The notes: a model not told the origin generated them from the letters alone. 40,206 nucleotides of DNA from JAAYGT01 sp050252075 (GCA_050252075.1 JBFWLP010000019.1:1-40206); one strand, 5' to 3'; counted from the first letter of the stretch, positions 6,920 to 15,917 are shown. Numbers and translations: made by a program.

Positions 6920-9295
6920 ATGGGTGCAACCGATTTTGCCGGACTGCCGCATATTGGCGAGTCCGTTCCACGCAAAGAAGACTACCGCTTTCTCACCGGC
7001 GCCGGCCAGTACGTTGACGACATCACACTCAACGCCCAGGCCTATGCCGTTTTTGTACGCTCGCCCCACGCCCATGCACACATCCGGGCAATCCATACCG
7101 ATGCGGCCCGCGAGGCGGCGGGGGTGATCGGCGTGTTCACCGGCGCCGATGTGGCCGCCGACAGCATCAACGGGCTGCCCTGCGGCTGGCTGATCACCAG
7201 CACCGACGGCTCTCCCATGAAAGAGCCTGCGCACCCGATACTTGCCCAAGACAAGGTGCGTTTCGTGGGTGAACACGTTGCCCTGGTGGTGGCGGAAACC
7301 CTGGAGCAGGCCAAGAACGCCGCCGAACTGGTCGATGTCGACTACGACGTCCTGAGCGCCGTCGTCAGCGTGGCCGATGCGGCAAGCGGTGAACCGCTGC
7401 ACGAGATCGCCCCCGACAACAAGTGCTACACCTGGGCACTGGGTGACAAGGCCGAAGTCGACGCCACCTTCCAGAAAGCAGCCCACGTCACACGGCTCGA
7501 TCTGGTGAACAACCGGCTCATTCCAACCGCTATTGAACCGCGAGCCGCCATTGGCACCTACGACCGGGGCTCCGACCAGTACACCCTTTATGTGGCGAAC
7601 CAGAATCCGCACGTGGAACGCCTGCTCATGACCGCCTTCGTCATGGGCTTGCCCGAGCACAAGGTGCGTGTCATTGCGCCCGATGTCGGCGGCGGTTTCG
7701 GGGCCAAGATAAACCTGTATGCCGAAGACGTTGCTCTGGTGTGGGCGGCCCGCAAGCTGAACCGTCCGGTCAAATGGACCGCCGAGCGCAGCGAAGCCTT
7801 TTTAAGCGACACGCATGGCCGCGATCACATTACCCACGCTGAAATGGCCCTGGACCAGAACGGCAAGTTTCTGGCGCTGCGCGTACATACCCATGCCAAC
7901 CTGGGGGCCTACCTGGGCACGTTTGCCTCGGCCGTACCCACGATTCTGTACGGTACCTTGCTGGCCGGGCAATACACCACGCCGCAAATCTATGTCGAAG
8001 TCGACGCCTGGTTCACCAATACATCCCCGGTAGACGCCTACCGGGGCGCCGGACGGCCGGAAGCCACCTATCTGCTCGAACGCCTGGTCACGCGATGCGC
8101 CTGGGAACTGGGCCTGAGCCAGGACGACATTCGCCGGCGCAACCTCATTTCCCAGTTCCCGTATCAAACGCCGGTGGCACTGCAATACGACGTGGGCGAC
8201 TTCCATGCCTGCCTGGACAAAGCCCGTGAACTGGCCGATGTTGCCGGCTTCGACGCCCGGCGACAGGCCAGCGAAGCCCATGGGCGGCGTCGCGGCATAG
8301 GCTATTCCAGCTACATCGAGGCCTGCGGGCTGGCACCCAGCAACATTGCCGGGGCGCTGGGCGCACGGGCCGGCCTGTTCGAATGCGGCGAAATCCGTGT
8401 CCACCCCACGGGCAGCGTCACCGTGTTCACCGGCTCACACAGCCACGGGCAAGGCCATGAAACCACCTTTGCCCAGCTGGTGGCCGCCCGGCTCGGGGTA
8501 GCGGTCGACGCGGTTGACATCGTTCACGGCGATACCGGACGGGTACCGTTCGGCATGGGTACCTATGGGTCGCGCTCTTTGGCCGTGGGCGGCTCGGCCA
8601 TTATGCGGGCACTCGACAAAATCGAAGCCAAAGCCAAGAAAATCGCGGCGCACCTGATGGAAGCCAGCGACGCCGACATTGATTTCGCCAACGGGGAATT
8701 CACCGTCAAAGGCACCGACAAGAAAGTCACGTTCGGTGAAGTCGCCCTGTCGGCCTATGTGCCACATAACTACCCACTCGATAAACTGGAACCCGGCCTG
8801 AACGAAACCGCCTTTTACGACCCCACCAACTTCACTTACCCCGGCGGAACCCACATTTGCGAGGTCGAAGTGGATCCGGCCACCGGCGAAGTGCGTATCG
8901 ACCGTTTTACCGCCGTCGACGACTTCGGCACCATTGTGAACCCCATGATCGTCGAGGGGCAGGTGCACGGGGGCATTGTGCAGGGTATCGGCCAGGCGTT
9001 GCTGGAGAACGGCGTCTACGACCGTGAAACCGGGCAATTGCTCACCGGAAGCCTCATGGACTACGCCATGCCGCGTGCCGATCACATTCCGCCCATCACC
9101 CTGGGCCAGGTTTGCACGCCCTGCACACACAACCCCATCGGGGCCAAAGGTTGCGGTGAGGCCGGCGCCATTGCCGCACCACCGGCGGTCATCAACGCCG
9201 TGCTCGACGCCCTGCGCCCGCTCGGCGTCACCGATCTCGATATGCCCGCCTCGCCCGCGCGCGTCTGGGAAGCCATTCAGTCTGCTCACGCCTAA
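6920..9295 (+). CDS. coxL: Mo-hydroxylase large (molybdopterin) subunit, form II CoxL-like
   Basis: The 791-residue catalytic subunit binds the molybdopterin cytosine dinucleotide cofactor. Visible motifs include GGGFGAK (near residue 255), the active-site loop AYRGAGR (residues 373-379) and GCGEAGA with the Mo-site glutamate (Glu747). Form I, proven CO dehydrogenases have AYRCSFR, whose Cys binds copper of the Cu-S-Mo centre. Here that position is Gly376, which marks form II. The length (about 790 against about 800) is normal. A strong AAGGAG site precedes the ATG. Substrates of form II enzymes are mostly unknown: CO oxidation has been proposed for some, and other aldehyde or N-heterocycle oxidations are equally possible. 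Confidence 0.9.
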   Translation: MGATDFAGLPHIGESVPRKEDYRFLTGAGQYVDDITLNAQAYAVFVRSPHAHAHIRAIHTDAAREAAGVIGVFTGADVAADSINGLPCGWLITSTDGSPMKEPAHPILAQDKVRFVGEHVALVVAETLEQAKNAAELVDVDYDVLSAVVSVADAASGEPLHEIAPDNKCYTWALGDKAEVDATFQKAAHVTRLDLVNNRLIPTAIEPRAAIGTYDRGSDQYTLYVANQNPHVERLLMTAFVMGLPEHKVRVIAPDVGGGFGAKINLYAEDVALVWAARKLNRPVKWTAERSEAFLSDTHGRDHITHAEMALDQNGKFLALRVHTHANLGAYLGTFASAVPTILYGTLLAGQYTTPQIYVEVDAWFTNTSPVDAYRGAGRPEATYLLERLVTRCAWELGLSQDDIRRRNLISQFPYQTPVALQYDVGDFHACLDKARELADVAGFDARRQASEAHGRRRGIGYSSYIEACGLAPSNIAGALGARAGLFECGEIRVHPTGSVTVFTGSHSHGQGHETTFAQLVAARLGVAVDAVDIVHGDTGRVPFGMGTYGSRSLAVGGSAIMRALDKIEAKAKKIAAHLMEASDADIDFANGEFTVKGTDKKVTFGEVALSAYVPHNYPLDKLEPGLNETAFYDPTNFTYPGGTHICEVEVDPATGEVRIDRFTAVDDFGTIVNPMIVEGQVHGGIVQGIGQALLENGVYDRETGQLLTGSLMDYAMPRADHIPPITLGQVCTPCTHNPIGAKGCGEAGAIAAPPAVINAVLDALRPLGVTDLDMPASPARVWEAIQSAHA

Positions 9296-9306
9296 GGAGA
9301 TTCACC

Positions 9307-10104
9307 ATGTACGCATTCACACTGGAGCGCCCCGGTAGCCTGGATGAGGCCGTGAAACAACTGGCCGGCGGAGCCCGGCCCCTGGCGGGCGGCCAGACGC
9401 TGCTGGCCTCCATGAAGCTCAGGCTGGCCGACCCGGAACACATTGTCGATCTGGGTGCCGTACCCGGCCTGGCCGATATTCGCCGGCAAGGCGATACGCT
9501 GCATATCGGCGCCATGGCACGGCATGCCGATGTCGCCGCCAGCCCCGACGTGCAACATGCCATACCGGCACTGGCACAGTTGGCCGGGAACATCGGTGAC
9601 CGGCAGGTAAGGGCCATGGGCACCCTGGGCGGATCCGTCGCCAACAACGACCCCGCTGCCTGTTACCCCAGCGCCGTGCTGGCTCTGGACGCCACCGTAA
9701 TCACCAACCAACGGGAAATCGCCGCCGACGACTTCTTTCAAGGCATGTTCAGCACAGCCTTGCACGACAACGAACTGATCACCGCCATACGGTTTCCTGT
9801 TGCACAACGAGCCGCCTACATGAAGTTCCGCCAACCGGCATCGCGCTTTGCGCTGGTGGGGGTTTTCGTTGCCGAAACCAGCAGCGGCGTGCGTGTCGCC
9901 ATTACCGGCGCAGGCAACGGCGTGTTCCGTCACGCAGCGCTCGAAGACGCCCTGAACAACCAGTTTGCGCCCGACGCTATCGACAGCGTACACATTGACC
10001 CCGACGATTTCAGCACCGACCTGCACGCAAGTGCGGCCTACCGTGCCAACCTGGCCAAGGTGCTCACCCGGCGTGCGGTTGCCCGGTGCCTGGGGCAAAA
10101 CTAA
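9307..10104 (+). CDS. coxM: Mo-hydroxylase medium (FAD-binding) subunit, CoxM-like
   Basis: This subunit takes electrons from the [2Fe-2S] clusters to FAD. The 265-residue protein has both FAD motifs of the vanillyl-alcohol-oxidase-like fold seen in CoxM and XdhB: AGGQT (27-31) and TLGGSVANNDPAA (106-118). A C-terminal CO_deh_flav_C-type domain follows. The AAGGAG site 6-12 bp before the ATG and the 11-bp gap from coxL indicate one transcript. The coxD start lies one base after its stop. Confidence 0.92.
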   Translation: MYAFTLERPGSLDEAVKQLAGGARPLAGGQTLLASMKLRLADPEHIVDLGAVPGLADIRRQGDTLHIGAMARHADVAASPDVQHAIPALAQLAGNIGDRQVRAMGTLGGSVANNDPAACYPSAVLALDATVITNQREIAADDFFQGMFSTALHDNELITAIRFPVAQRAAYMKFRQPASRFALVGVFVAETSSGVRVAITGAGNGVFRHAALEDALNNQFAPDAIDSVHIDPDDFSTDLHASAAYRANLAKVLTRRAVARCLGQN

Positions 10105-10105
10105 G

Positions 10106-11053
10106 GTGTTCAACAGCATTCAGGACCTTCGCACGGCGCTGGAACAGGTCGGCTACTACGCCGACAGGTCGTTGGCAACCGCCGTGTTTCTTGCGTTACG
10201 CCTGGAGCGCCCTTTGCTGCTTGAAGGCGAACCCGGCGTGGGCAAGACGGAACTGGCCAAAGCACTCAGCGATGCGGTCGGGCGGGTGCTGATACGCCTG
10301 CAATGCTACGACGGCCTGGAACAGCGTGAGGCCCTGTACGAATGGAACTACACCGCCCAGTTACTGCATCTGCGCGCGGCTGAACTGGGCCCGGGCGCCG
10401 GGGGTACAACCGCCGGCACGTCAAGCGTGGAAACCGAAATCTACAACCCCCGCTACCTGATCCGGCGCCCCTTGCTGCAGGCTCTGGAAGCGCCTGCCCC
10501 CGGCGCCGTGCTGCTTATCGACGAAATCGATCGTGCCGACGAGCCTTTTGAAGCCTTTCTGCTGGAGTATCTGGGAGAGTATCAGGTCAGTATCCCGGAA
10601 TTGGGCACCGTGCGTGCCCGATGCCGACCCATCACCATACTGACCAGCAACCGAACCCGCGAGCTGCACGATGCCGTCAAGCGACGATGCCTGTATCACT
10701 GGCTGGATTACCCGGAGCGCAATCGCGAATTACAGATCGTCAGGGCCCAGGTACCGCAGGCCCCCGAGCAGCTCTCCGCCCAGGTGGCCGATTTCGTGGC
10801 ACGCTTACGCACGCAACCGTTTGCCGGTGCTTTTCAGCGCACCCCCGGCATTGCGGAAAGCGTTGAGTGGGCACGCGCGCTGGTTGCCTTGAACACACTG
10901 GTGCTCGATCCGGAAATCGTTCACGACACCGCCGGCATACTTTTCAAGCAACGCGACGACGTTGCGGCCCTGACAGGCGAACTGGCGCAGCAACTACTTA
11001 CTCCGGAGCCCGCCCCTTCCTTGCAGCCCGCCCCCGCGGCAGGGGTGTCGTAA
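10106..11053 (+). CDS. coxD: MoxR-family AAA+ ATPase (CoxD-like)
   Basis: MoxR ATPases act as chaperones in enzyme maturation; CoxD of Oligotropha is required for sulfuration and copper loading of the CO dehydrogenase active site. The 315-residue protein has Walker A GEPGVGKT (41-48), Walker B VLLIDEID (135-142) and a sensor-1 region TILTSNRTRE. The frame stays open into coxM, but the GTG at 10106 places the family N-terminus (FNSIQDLRTAL) just after the coxM stop, so I take GTG as the start; its ribosome-binding site is weak, consistent with coupling to coxM. It is followed by a VWA gene, the usual MoxR partner. Confidence 0.85.
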   Translation: MFNSIQDLRTALEQVGYYADRSLATAVFLALRLERPLLLEGEPGVGKTELAKALSDAVGRVLIRLQCYDGLEQREALYEWNYTAQLLHLRAAELGPGAGGTTAGTSSVETEIYNPRYLIRRPLLQALEAPAPGAVLLIDEIDRADEPFEAFLLEYLGEYQVSIPELGTVRARCRPITILTSNRTRELHDAVKRRCLYHWLDYPERNRELQIVRAQVPQAPEQLSAQVADFVARLRTQPFAGAFQRTPGIAESVEWARALVALNTLVLDPEIVHDTAGILFKQRDDVAALTGELAQQLLTPEPAPSLQPAPAAGVS

Positions 11054-11074
11054 GCCGCCCGACAGGAAGCCACC

Positions 11075-12247
11075 ATGCAGCTCGGCGATGCCCGCAGCGG
11101 AAAATTTTCCGACAACCTGACCGGTTTCGTCCGTGCCTTGCGCCGGGCGGGCGTTCCTGCGGACAGCGCCCGCATCGCCCTGGCCCAACAAGCGGCAATG
11201 CTGGTGGGCCTGCACGACAAGCACGACTTGCGAGCCGCGCTGGAAACAGTTCTGGTCAGCCAGGAACAAGATCGCCAGGTCTTTCGCGAGCTTTTCGATG
11301 TGTACTTCCAGAACCCCGACATTGAAAAAAAATTGCTCGCCCAAATGCTGCCGCGCGGTCAGGGAAAGCCCGATGCGCCGCAACGCCGCCCGCGCGTCAG
11401 CGATGCGCTGCGCGCACCGTCGCCGCCCGGAACGCAGGGGGCGGAATCGGCCATCCGTCTGGATGCCGCCATGAGCGCCAGCCGCATGGAAAGGCTGCGC
11501 CAGGCCGACTTCAATCAACTGTCGGCGGCGGAATATCAGCGGGTCGACCAGCTCGCCCGCACCATTGCCTTGCCCTTGCCCATGTTGCTCACCCGTCGCT
11601 ATCGCGCAGGCTGCCGCGGGCATCAGCTTCACTGGCCGGCGATTGCAGGCCGCGCGGTGCGGCACGCCGGAGAACTCATCCAGCTGCCACGGCGCGAACG
11701 CCGCCGCGCTCCGGCCCCGCTGCTGGTGCTGATCGACATTTCCGGCTCAATGGAGCGCTATACACGCCTGCTGCTGGCCTTTCTTCACACCGCCACCCGA
11801 CGCTACCGTCATCGCGATGTGTTCGCTTTCGGTACCGGCCTGACCGATCTTACGACGGCCTTTCGCCAGGCCGACACCGATGCCATGCTCGCACAGGTGG
11901 CCAACCTTGTACGTGACTACGCCGGCGGCACACGGCTGGGTGACGCGCTGCACAGCCTGCACCGCCACCATGCCAGACGGCTGACCGGGCGGCGTACCGT
12001 CACCCTGCTGATCACCGACGGACTGGACACCGGGGATCCCGAACCGCTGGAACGCGAACTGTGCTGGTTGCGACACGCGTCGCGCCGTCTGTTATGGTTA
12101 AACCCGTTACTGCGTTATGCGGGCTACCAGCCGCTGGCGCGCGGTGCCGGCCCCTTGTTCAGGCAGTCGCACGCCATGCTGGCTGTCCACAACCTTGAAA
12201 AACTCGAAGACCTGGCAACCGGCCTGGCAACGATCATGCGATCGTGA
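11075..12247 (+). CDS. coxE: VWA-domain protein (CoxE-like)
   Basis: A 390-residue protein with a C-terminal von Willebrand factor A domain. The metal-ion-dependent adhesion site DISGS (221-225) is intact (DxSxS), with a later TDGLD matching the distal Asp. CoxE/YeaD-type proteins work with MoxR ATPases; in Oligotropha CoxE is needed with CoxD to complete the active site. The N-terminal half has no motif I recognise. An AGGA box precedes the ATG, 21 bp after coxD. No signal peptide or membrane span is evident, so a cytoplasmic role is inferred. Confidence 0.85.
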   Translation: MQLGDARSGKFSDNLTGFVRALRRAGVPADSARIALAQQAAMLVGLHDKHDLRAALETVLVSQEQDRQVFRELFDVYFQNPDIEKKLLAQMLPRGQGKPDAPQRRPRVSDALRAPSPPGTQGAESAIRLDAAMSASRMERLRQADFNQLSAAEYQRVDQLARTIALPLPMLLTRRYRAGCRGHQLHWPAIAGRAVRHAGELIQLPRRERRRAPAPLLVLIDISGSMERYTRLLLAFLHTATRRYRHRDVFAFGTGLTDLTTAFRQADTDAMLAQVANLVRDYAGGTRLGDALHSLHRHHARRLTGRRTVTLLITDGLDTGDPEPLERELCWLRHASRRLLWLNPLLRYAGYQPLARGAGPLFRQSHAMLAVHNLEKLEDLATGLATIMRS

Positions 12248-12283
12248 AAGCCCGTGCGCCCGCCAACTCGTGGAGACCTTGTT

Positions 12284-12901
12284 ATGGAAATGAAAGCCAG
12301 CCGTCAACTGTCCGTCACCCGGCAACAGGCATGGGATGCCCTGAACGACCCCGAGGTCCTGAAATTATGTATTCCCGGCTGCACGCACATTGAAAGCACG
12401 GCACCGAATGAATACAACATTGCAACGGCACTGAAAGTGGGCCCGGTATCGGCAAAGTTCACCGGCGCCATCACGTTGTCGGACATCAACCCGCCCGAAA
12501 GCTACACACTGAACTTCGAGGGCAAAGGCGGCGCCGCAGGCTTTGGCAAAGGAACGGCAAACGTCAGCCTGGTACCAAACGATGCGGGCTGCGAATTGCA
12601 TTACTCCGTACACGCCACGGTAGGCGGAAAAATTGCGCAGTTGGGGCAGCGGCTTATCGACGGCACGGCCAAATCCATGGCCGACGACTTTTTCAAACGC
12701 TTCGACGACCAAATGCAGGAACGGCACGGCCCGGCATCGGCCGGCCCCCCCGACGACGTCGCGCCCGGCACGGCTAACGATACGGCACCACCGGCCACGC
12801 CGGCGCCACCGCCTCCCGCGAAAACATCGCTGCCGCGCTGGGTCTGGGTGGCCGTGGCGGCGGCAGCCATTGTGGTGCTGTTTTCGGCAGGCACCACCTA
12901 A
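12284..12901 (+). CDS. coxG: CoxG-like SRPBCC protein with C-terminal membrane anchor
   Basis: The first 150 residues are a CoxG/SRPBCC (START-like) domain, opening MEMKASRQLSVTRQQAWDALNDPEVLKLCIPGC. A Pro/Ala-rich linker follows, then a single C-terminal hydrophobic segment (about residues 185-203) after the basic-aromatic LPRWVW. That layout matches CoxG proteins that tether CO dehydrogenase to the membrane and have been linked to delivery of electrons to quinones. The upstream open frame is discarded because the ATG at 12284 has GGAGA at 12272-12276 and matches the family start. The mature length is 205 residues. Its presence suggests that the Mo enzyme docks at the inner membrane. Confidence 0.85.
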   Translation: MEMKASRQLSVTRQQAWDALNDPEVLKLCIPGCTHIESTAPNEYNIATALKVGPVSAKFTGAITLSDINPPESYTLNFEGKGGAAGFGKGTANVSLVPNDAGCELHYSVHATVGGKIAQLGQRLIDGTAKSMADDFFKRFDDQMQERHGPASAGPPDDVAPGTANDTAPPATPAPPPPAKTSLPRWVWVAVAAAAIVVLFSAGTT

Positions 12902-12922
12902 GCACCGGCAGGACGGTTCATC

Positions 12923-13954
12923 ATGGAAAATCTGGACGTAATGGTATTGCGCGATTTGCGCAACTGGCGCCAGGCGGGCAAACGCGCCCTGCTGGCCACC
13001 GTGGTGCGAACGTGGGGCTCATCGCCCCGGCCCGTGGGTTCGATCATGGCATTATGCGAAGACGGTGCGGTATCGGGGTCGGTATCAGGCGGCTGTATCG
13101 AAGACGATCTGATTGACCGCCACACGCGCGCCTACGCCCAGGCCGATCCGGCCCGAAGCCTGCCCAGCGGCCCTCCCGGTTTCGTGAAGTACGGTGTCAC
13201 CGCCGAGGAAGCCTTCCGCTTTGGCCTGCCGTGCGGCGGCACACTGGAGCTGGTTCTGGAATACGATCCCGATCCAGTACTGCTGGACACCCTGGTTCGC
13301 GCACTTGAAAACGGTCGCTCCATGCACCGCTGCCTGCATCTGGCCGATGGCGCTGTTACCCTGGAGCCCGCCCACTCACCCGCACGCCTGAGCATCAACG
13401 ATACCGATCTGGTCAACACCTTTGGCCCCTCGTACCGGATGCTGCTGATCGGCGCCGGCCACCTTGCCGGCTACCTTGCCACTATGGCCCTATTCAGCGG
13501 ATTCGACGTCAGCCTCTGCGACCCGCGCGAGGAATACACCCGCAACTGGTCACTGGAAGGAGTTCGGCTGCTCACGGGCATGCCCGACGACGTCGTGCGC
13601 GATTTCCGGCCCGACAACCGCAGCTGCGTGCTGGCCCTGACGCACGACCCCAAGCTGGACGATCTGGCGTTGCTGGAAGCATTGGACACCGATGCGTTTT
13701 ACGTGGGCGCGATCGGCTCACGGCGCAACAACCAGGCTCGCCGTGAACGCATGATGCAGTATTTTGAGAAAACCGAAGCCGACCTTGCCCGCCTGCGCGG
13801 GCCCATCGGCATCTACATTGGAAGCAAAACACCGCCAGAAATAGCCGTCAGCATTATGGCCGAGGTATTGGCGGTGAAAAACGGTGTGACGATACCGCGT
13901 GACCTGGACGTGGAACACGCCAAGAACACGCGGCAAGCTGCGGATCAGGACTGA
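12923..13954 (+). CDS. coxF: XdhC/CoxF-family Mo-hydroxylase maturation factor
   Basis: XdhC-family proteins bind the molybdenum cofactor and help insert its sulfurated form into xanthine-oxidase-type enzymes. The 343 residues show the N-terminal XdhC_CoxI domain (RTWGSSPRPVGS, GSVSGGCIEDD, LPCGGTLELVLE) and a C-terminal Rossmann domain (LIGAGHLAGYLA near residue 175, later YVGAIGSRRN). It is the last gene of the cox run, 21 bp after coxG, and ends 4 bp from the convergent helicase gene. CoxI is an alternative name for the same family; which of the Oligotropha genes is the ortholog cannot be settled by eye. Confidence 0.88.
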   Translation: MENLDVMVLRDLRNWRQAGKRALLATVVRTWGSSPRPVGSIMALCEDGAVSGSVSGGCIEDDLIDRHTRAYAQADPARSLPSGPPGFVKYGVTAEEAFRFGLPCGGTLELVLEYDPDPVLLDTLVRALENGRSMHRCLHLADGAVTLEPAHSPARLSINDTDLVNTFGPSYRMLLIGAGHLAGYLATMALFSGFDVSLCDPREEYTRNWSLEGVRLLTGMPDDVVRDFRPDNRSCVLALTHDPKLDDLALLEALDTDAFYVGAIGSRRNNQARRERMMQYFEKTEADLARLRGPIGIYIGSKTPPEIAVSIMAEVLAVKNGVTIPRDLDVEHAKNTRQAADQD

Positions 13955-13958
13955 TTCA

Positions 13959-15629
13959 TCAGCCGGCGAAATCGCCGCGACGTGCGCCACTTTTAGCGCG
14001 CGCCGTGGTGGGCTTGCCACTGAACGACGGGCGTGTTGACGGACGGGCGGCAGGCTTGCCTGCACCCTGACCGCGCGTGCTGAACTCGCCACCCGTGCGA
14101 CGTGCGCCACGATCACCAAACGCGGGGCGGTCGCCGAACGCAGGACGATCACCGAACGCGGGACGGTCGCCAAACGCCGGGCGATCGCCGAAACTGCGAC
14201 GGTCGCCGCGCGGCGCAAATTCGGCGCGCGGGCTGCGCTCGCTGCGGCCTTCGTACGCAGGCTTGTCGCTGAAACGCGGCTTGCCTTCATAAGCAGGCTT
14301 GTCGCCAAAACGTGCTTTTCCTTCGTAGGCAGGCTTGTCACCGGAACGGGGCTTGCCTTCAAAAGCGGGTTTGTCACCGCCAAAGCGTGGCTTGCCTTCG
14401 AAGCCGCCACGGCCGCCTGCACCGGCACGCGGACCGCCAAAACGCTTGCCAGCGCCGCCTTTGCGATCAACATAGGTGGGGCGCACGGTTTTCTTGGGCT
14501 CCAGACCTTCAATGACATCGGAGGGGATGGGTTGGCCGATGAAGTGTTCGATACGGCGCACTTTATGACGCTCGGAATGAGTGGCCAGCGTAAATGCCAG
14601 ACCGTCGCGACCCGCACGGCCCGTGCGGCCGATACGGTGTACGTAATCTTCGGCTTGCATGGGCAAGTCGTAGTTCACGGCGTGGCTGATACCTTGAACA
14701 TCGATACCGCGAGCGGCAACGTCGGTGGCCACCAGAATGCGCAGGCGCTTGTTCTGCAGCAGACCCAGCGTACGTGTGCGCTGACGCTGGTTCATGTCGC
14801 CGTGCAATGCGGCGGCGGCAAAGCCCTGCTCTGCCAGGCGGTCGGCCAGATCGTCGGCGCCGCGCTTGGTGGACGTGAAAACAATCGCCTGATCCAGACT
14901 GGCATCGCGCAGCAAGTGATCCAGCAAACGCAGTTTGTGGTTGTTGTCGTCGGCGTACAGCAGGCTTTGCGTAATGTTGCTGTGTTGGGATTTCTGGCTG
15001 GTGAGCTGGATTTGCTCGGGGTTGCGCATCATTTGCGCGGCAAGCCGGGCAATCGTGCCGTCGAGCGTTGCCGAGAACAGCAGCGTCTGACGCGACTCGG
15101 GCGTACGCGCCACAATGGTTTCGATGTCTTCGATGAAACCCATATCGAGCATGCGGTCAGCTTCGTCGAGCACCAGCGTGTGCACCGTGGACAAATTGAC
15201 ACGCTTGGCTTGCAGGTGATCGATCAGGCGGCCAGGCGTTGCCACCAGCACATCAACGCGACGCGACAGTGCCTTCAGCTGCGCACCGTAGGGCATGCCG
15301 CCTACCACCGTGGCGATCCGCAGATCTTTGATGTGGGCGCCGTACTGTTTGGTGGCATCGGCCACTTGCATGGCCAGCTCGCGGGTGGGTGTCAGTACCA
15401 GCACTTGCACGCCACTGCCTTTGTTGGCGGGCATGCTTGCGATACGATTCAGGGCGGGCAACATGAACGCAGCGGTCTTTCCGCTGCCGGTCTGGGCGGA
15501 GACCATCAGGTCGGTGCCGGCCAGTGCCCGGGGAATGGAAGCGGCCTGAACAGGGGTAGGCTCGGTAAAACCGGCCTTCAGCACGGCAGACAACAACGAA
15601 GGGGAAAGACCCAGAGTTTCAAAAGACAT
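13959..15629 (-). CDS. rhlE: DEAD-box ATP-dependent RNA helicase, RhlE-like, with repetitive tail
   Basis: The core helicase (residues 1 to about 385) has the Q motif (FTEPTPVQ), motif I AQTGSGKT (45-52), motif II DEAD, motif III SAT and motif VI HRIGRTGRAG. RhlE-type enzymes remodel structured RNA and ribosome precursors, often in the cold. Residues from about 400 to 556 form a basic, Gly/Arg/Phe-rich tail made of FGDRPA-type 6-residue and DKPAYEGKPRFG-type 12-residue repeats, probably a disordered RNA-binding region. The start at 15629 gives MSFETLGLSPSLL, the family N-terminus, with AGGA about 8 nt upstream; the longer frame is not supported. It is convergent with the cox cluster and divergent from the MobA-like gene. 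Confidence 0.93.
   Translation of the reverse strand: MSFETLGLSPSLLSAVLKAGFTEPTPVQAASIPRALAGTDLMVSAQTGSGKTAAFMLPALNRIASMPANKGSGVQVLVLTPTRELAMQVADATKQYGAHIKDLRIATVVGGMPYGAQLKALSRRVDVLVATPGRLIDHLQAKRVNLSTVHTLVLDEADRMLDMGFIEDIETIVARTPESRQTLLFSATLDGTIARLAAQMMRNPEQIQLTSQKSQHSNITQSLLYADDNNHKLRLLDHLLRDASLDQAIVFTSTKRGADDLADRLAEQGFAAAALHGDMNQRQRTRTLGLLQNKRLRILVATDVAARGIDVQGISHAVNYDLPMQAEDYVHRIGRTGRAGRDGLAFTLATHSERHKVRRIEHFIGQPIPSDVIEGLEPKKTVRPTYVDRKGGAGKRFGGPRAGAGGRGGFEGKPRFGGDKPAFEGKPRSGDKPAYEGKARFGDKPAYEGKPRFSDKPAYEGRSERSPRAEFAPRGDRRSFGDRPAFGDRPAFGDRPAFGDRPAFGDRGARRTGGEFSTRGQGAGKPAARPSTRPSFSGKPTTARAKSGARRGDFAG
14103..14192 (-). repeat. 18-bp tandem repeats coding FGDRPA
   Basis: Five contiguous 18-bp units (starts 14103, 14121, 14139, 14157 and 14175 on the + strand) encode four FGDRPA units and one FGDRGA in the helicase tail. 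Units differ mainly at synonymous sites, suggesting either older duplication or selection on the protein. Copy number could vary between strains. Confidence 0.9.
14248..14400 (-). repeat. 36-bp degenerate repeats coding DKPAYEGKPRFG
   Basis: Four units of about 12 codons encode variants of DKPA(Y/F)EGK(P/A)R(F/S)G in the same helicase tail. Together with the 18-bp block, these account for much of the low-complexity C-terminus. Confidence 0.85.
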
Positions 15630-15917
15630 GACTATCCTTTTGCCGAAAACGGCAACACAAGGCACGGGCGTATTATGAGAAACGCGTGCGCAGGTTGATT
15701 GGAGCATCGTGCCGACCAAATCAACCCAGCATGTGACGTGTTCAGCGGAACACGATAAAAGGTTCGGAGGTCAGGGAGCGATGGCACACGGCATGGGTGC
15801 TGAGAAATCAGTCAACTGCTAGCAACAGCCTGTGGCTGCAAGAAAATGCCGGGTGCTTCGAAAATTGCAGTGCCCGTATTATAGACCACAAAACTTACTG
15901 GGGGAAACCCTTATTTC
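15630..15917. other. 288-bp divergent intergenic region with a TATAAT box
   Basis: This is the longest gene-free stretch, between the divergent helicase and MobA-like genes. On the minus strand a perfect TATAAT lies at 15883-15878, with TTTCCC 18 bp upstream as a weak -35. If used, it gives the helicase mRNA a 5' leader of about 240 nt. On the plus strand the same bases read TATTAT, a possible -10 for the MobA-like gene without a clear -35. No ORF of note was seen. Confidence 0.45.

Noticed and set aside
6420..10104. Assigning the enzyme as a true aerobic CO dehydrogenase
   Set aside because: The active-site loop lacks the Cys of form I, and the gene order is that of form II enzymes. The cox symbols are used only as family labels.
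14532..15698. 388-codon + strand frame opposite the helicase
   Set aside because: It is the mirror of conserved helicase codons; the minus-strand product has every DEAD-box motif.
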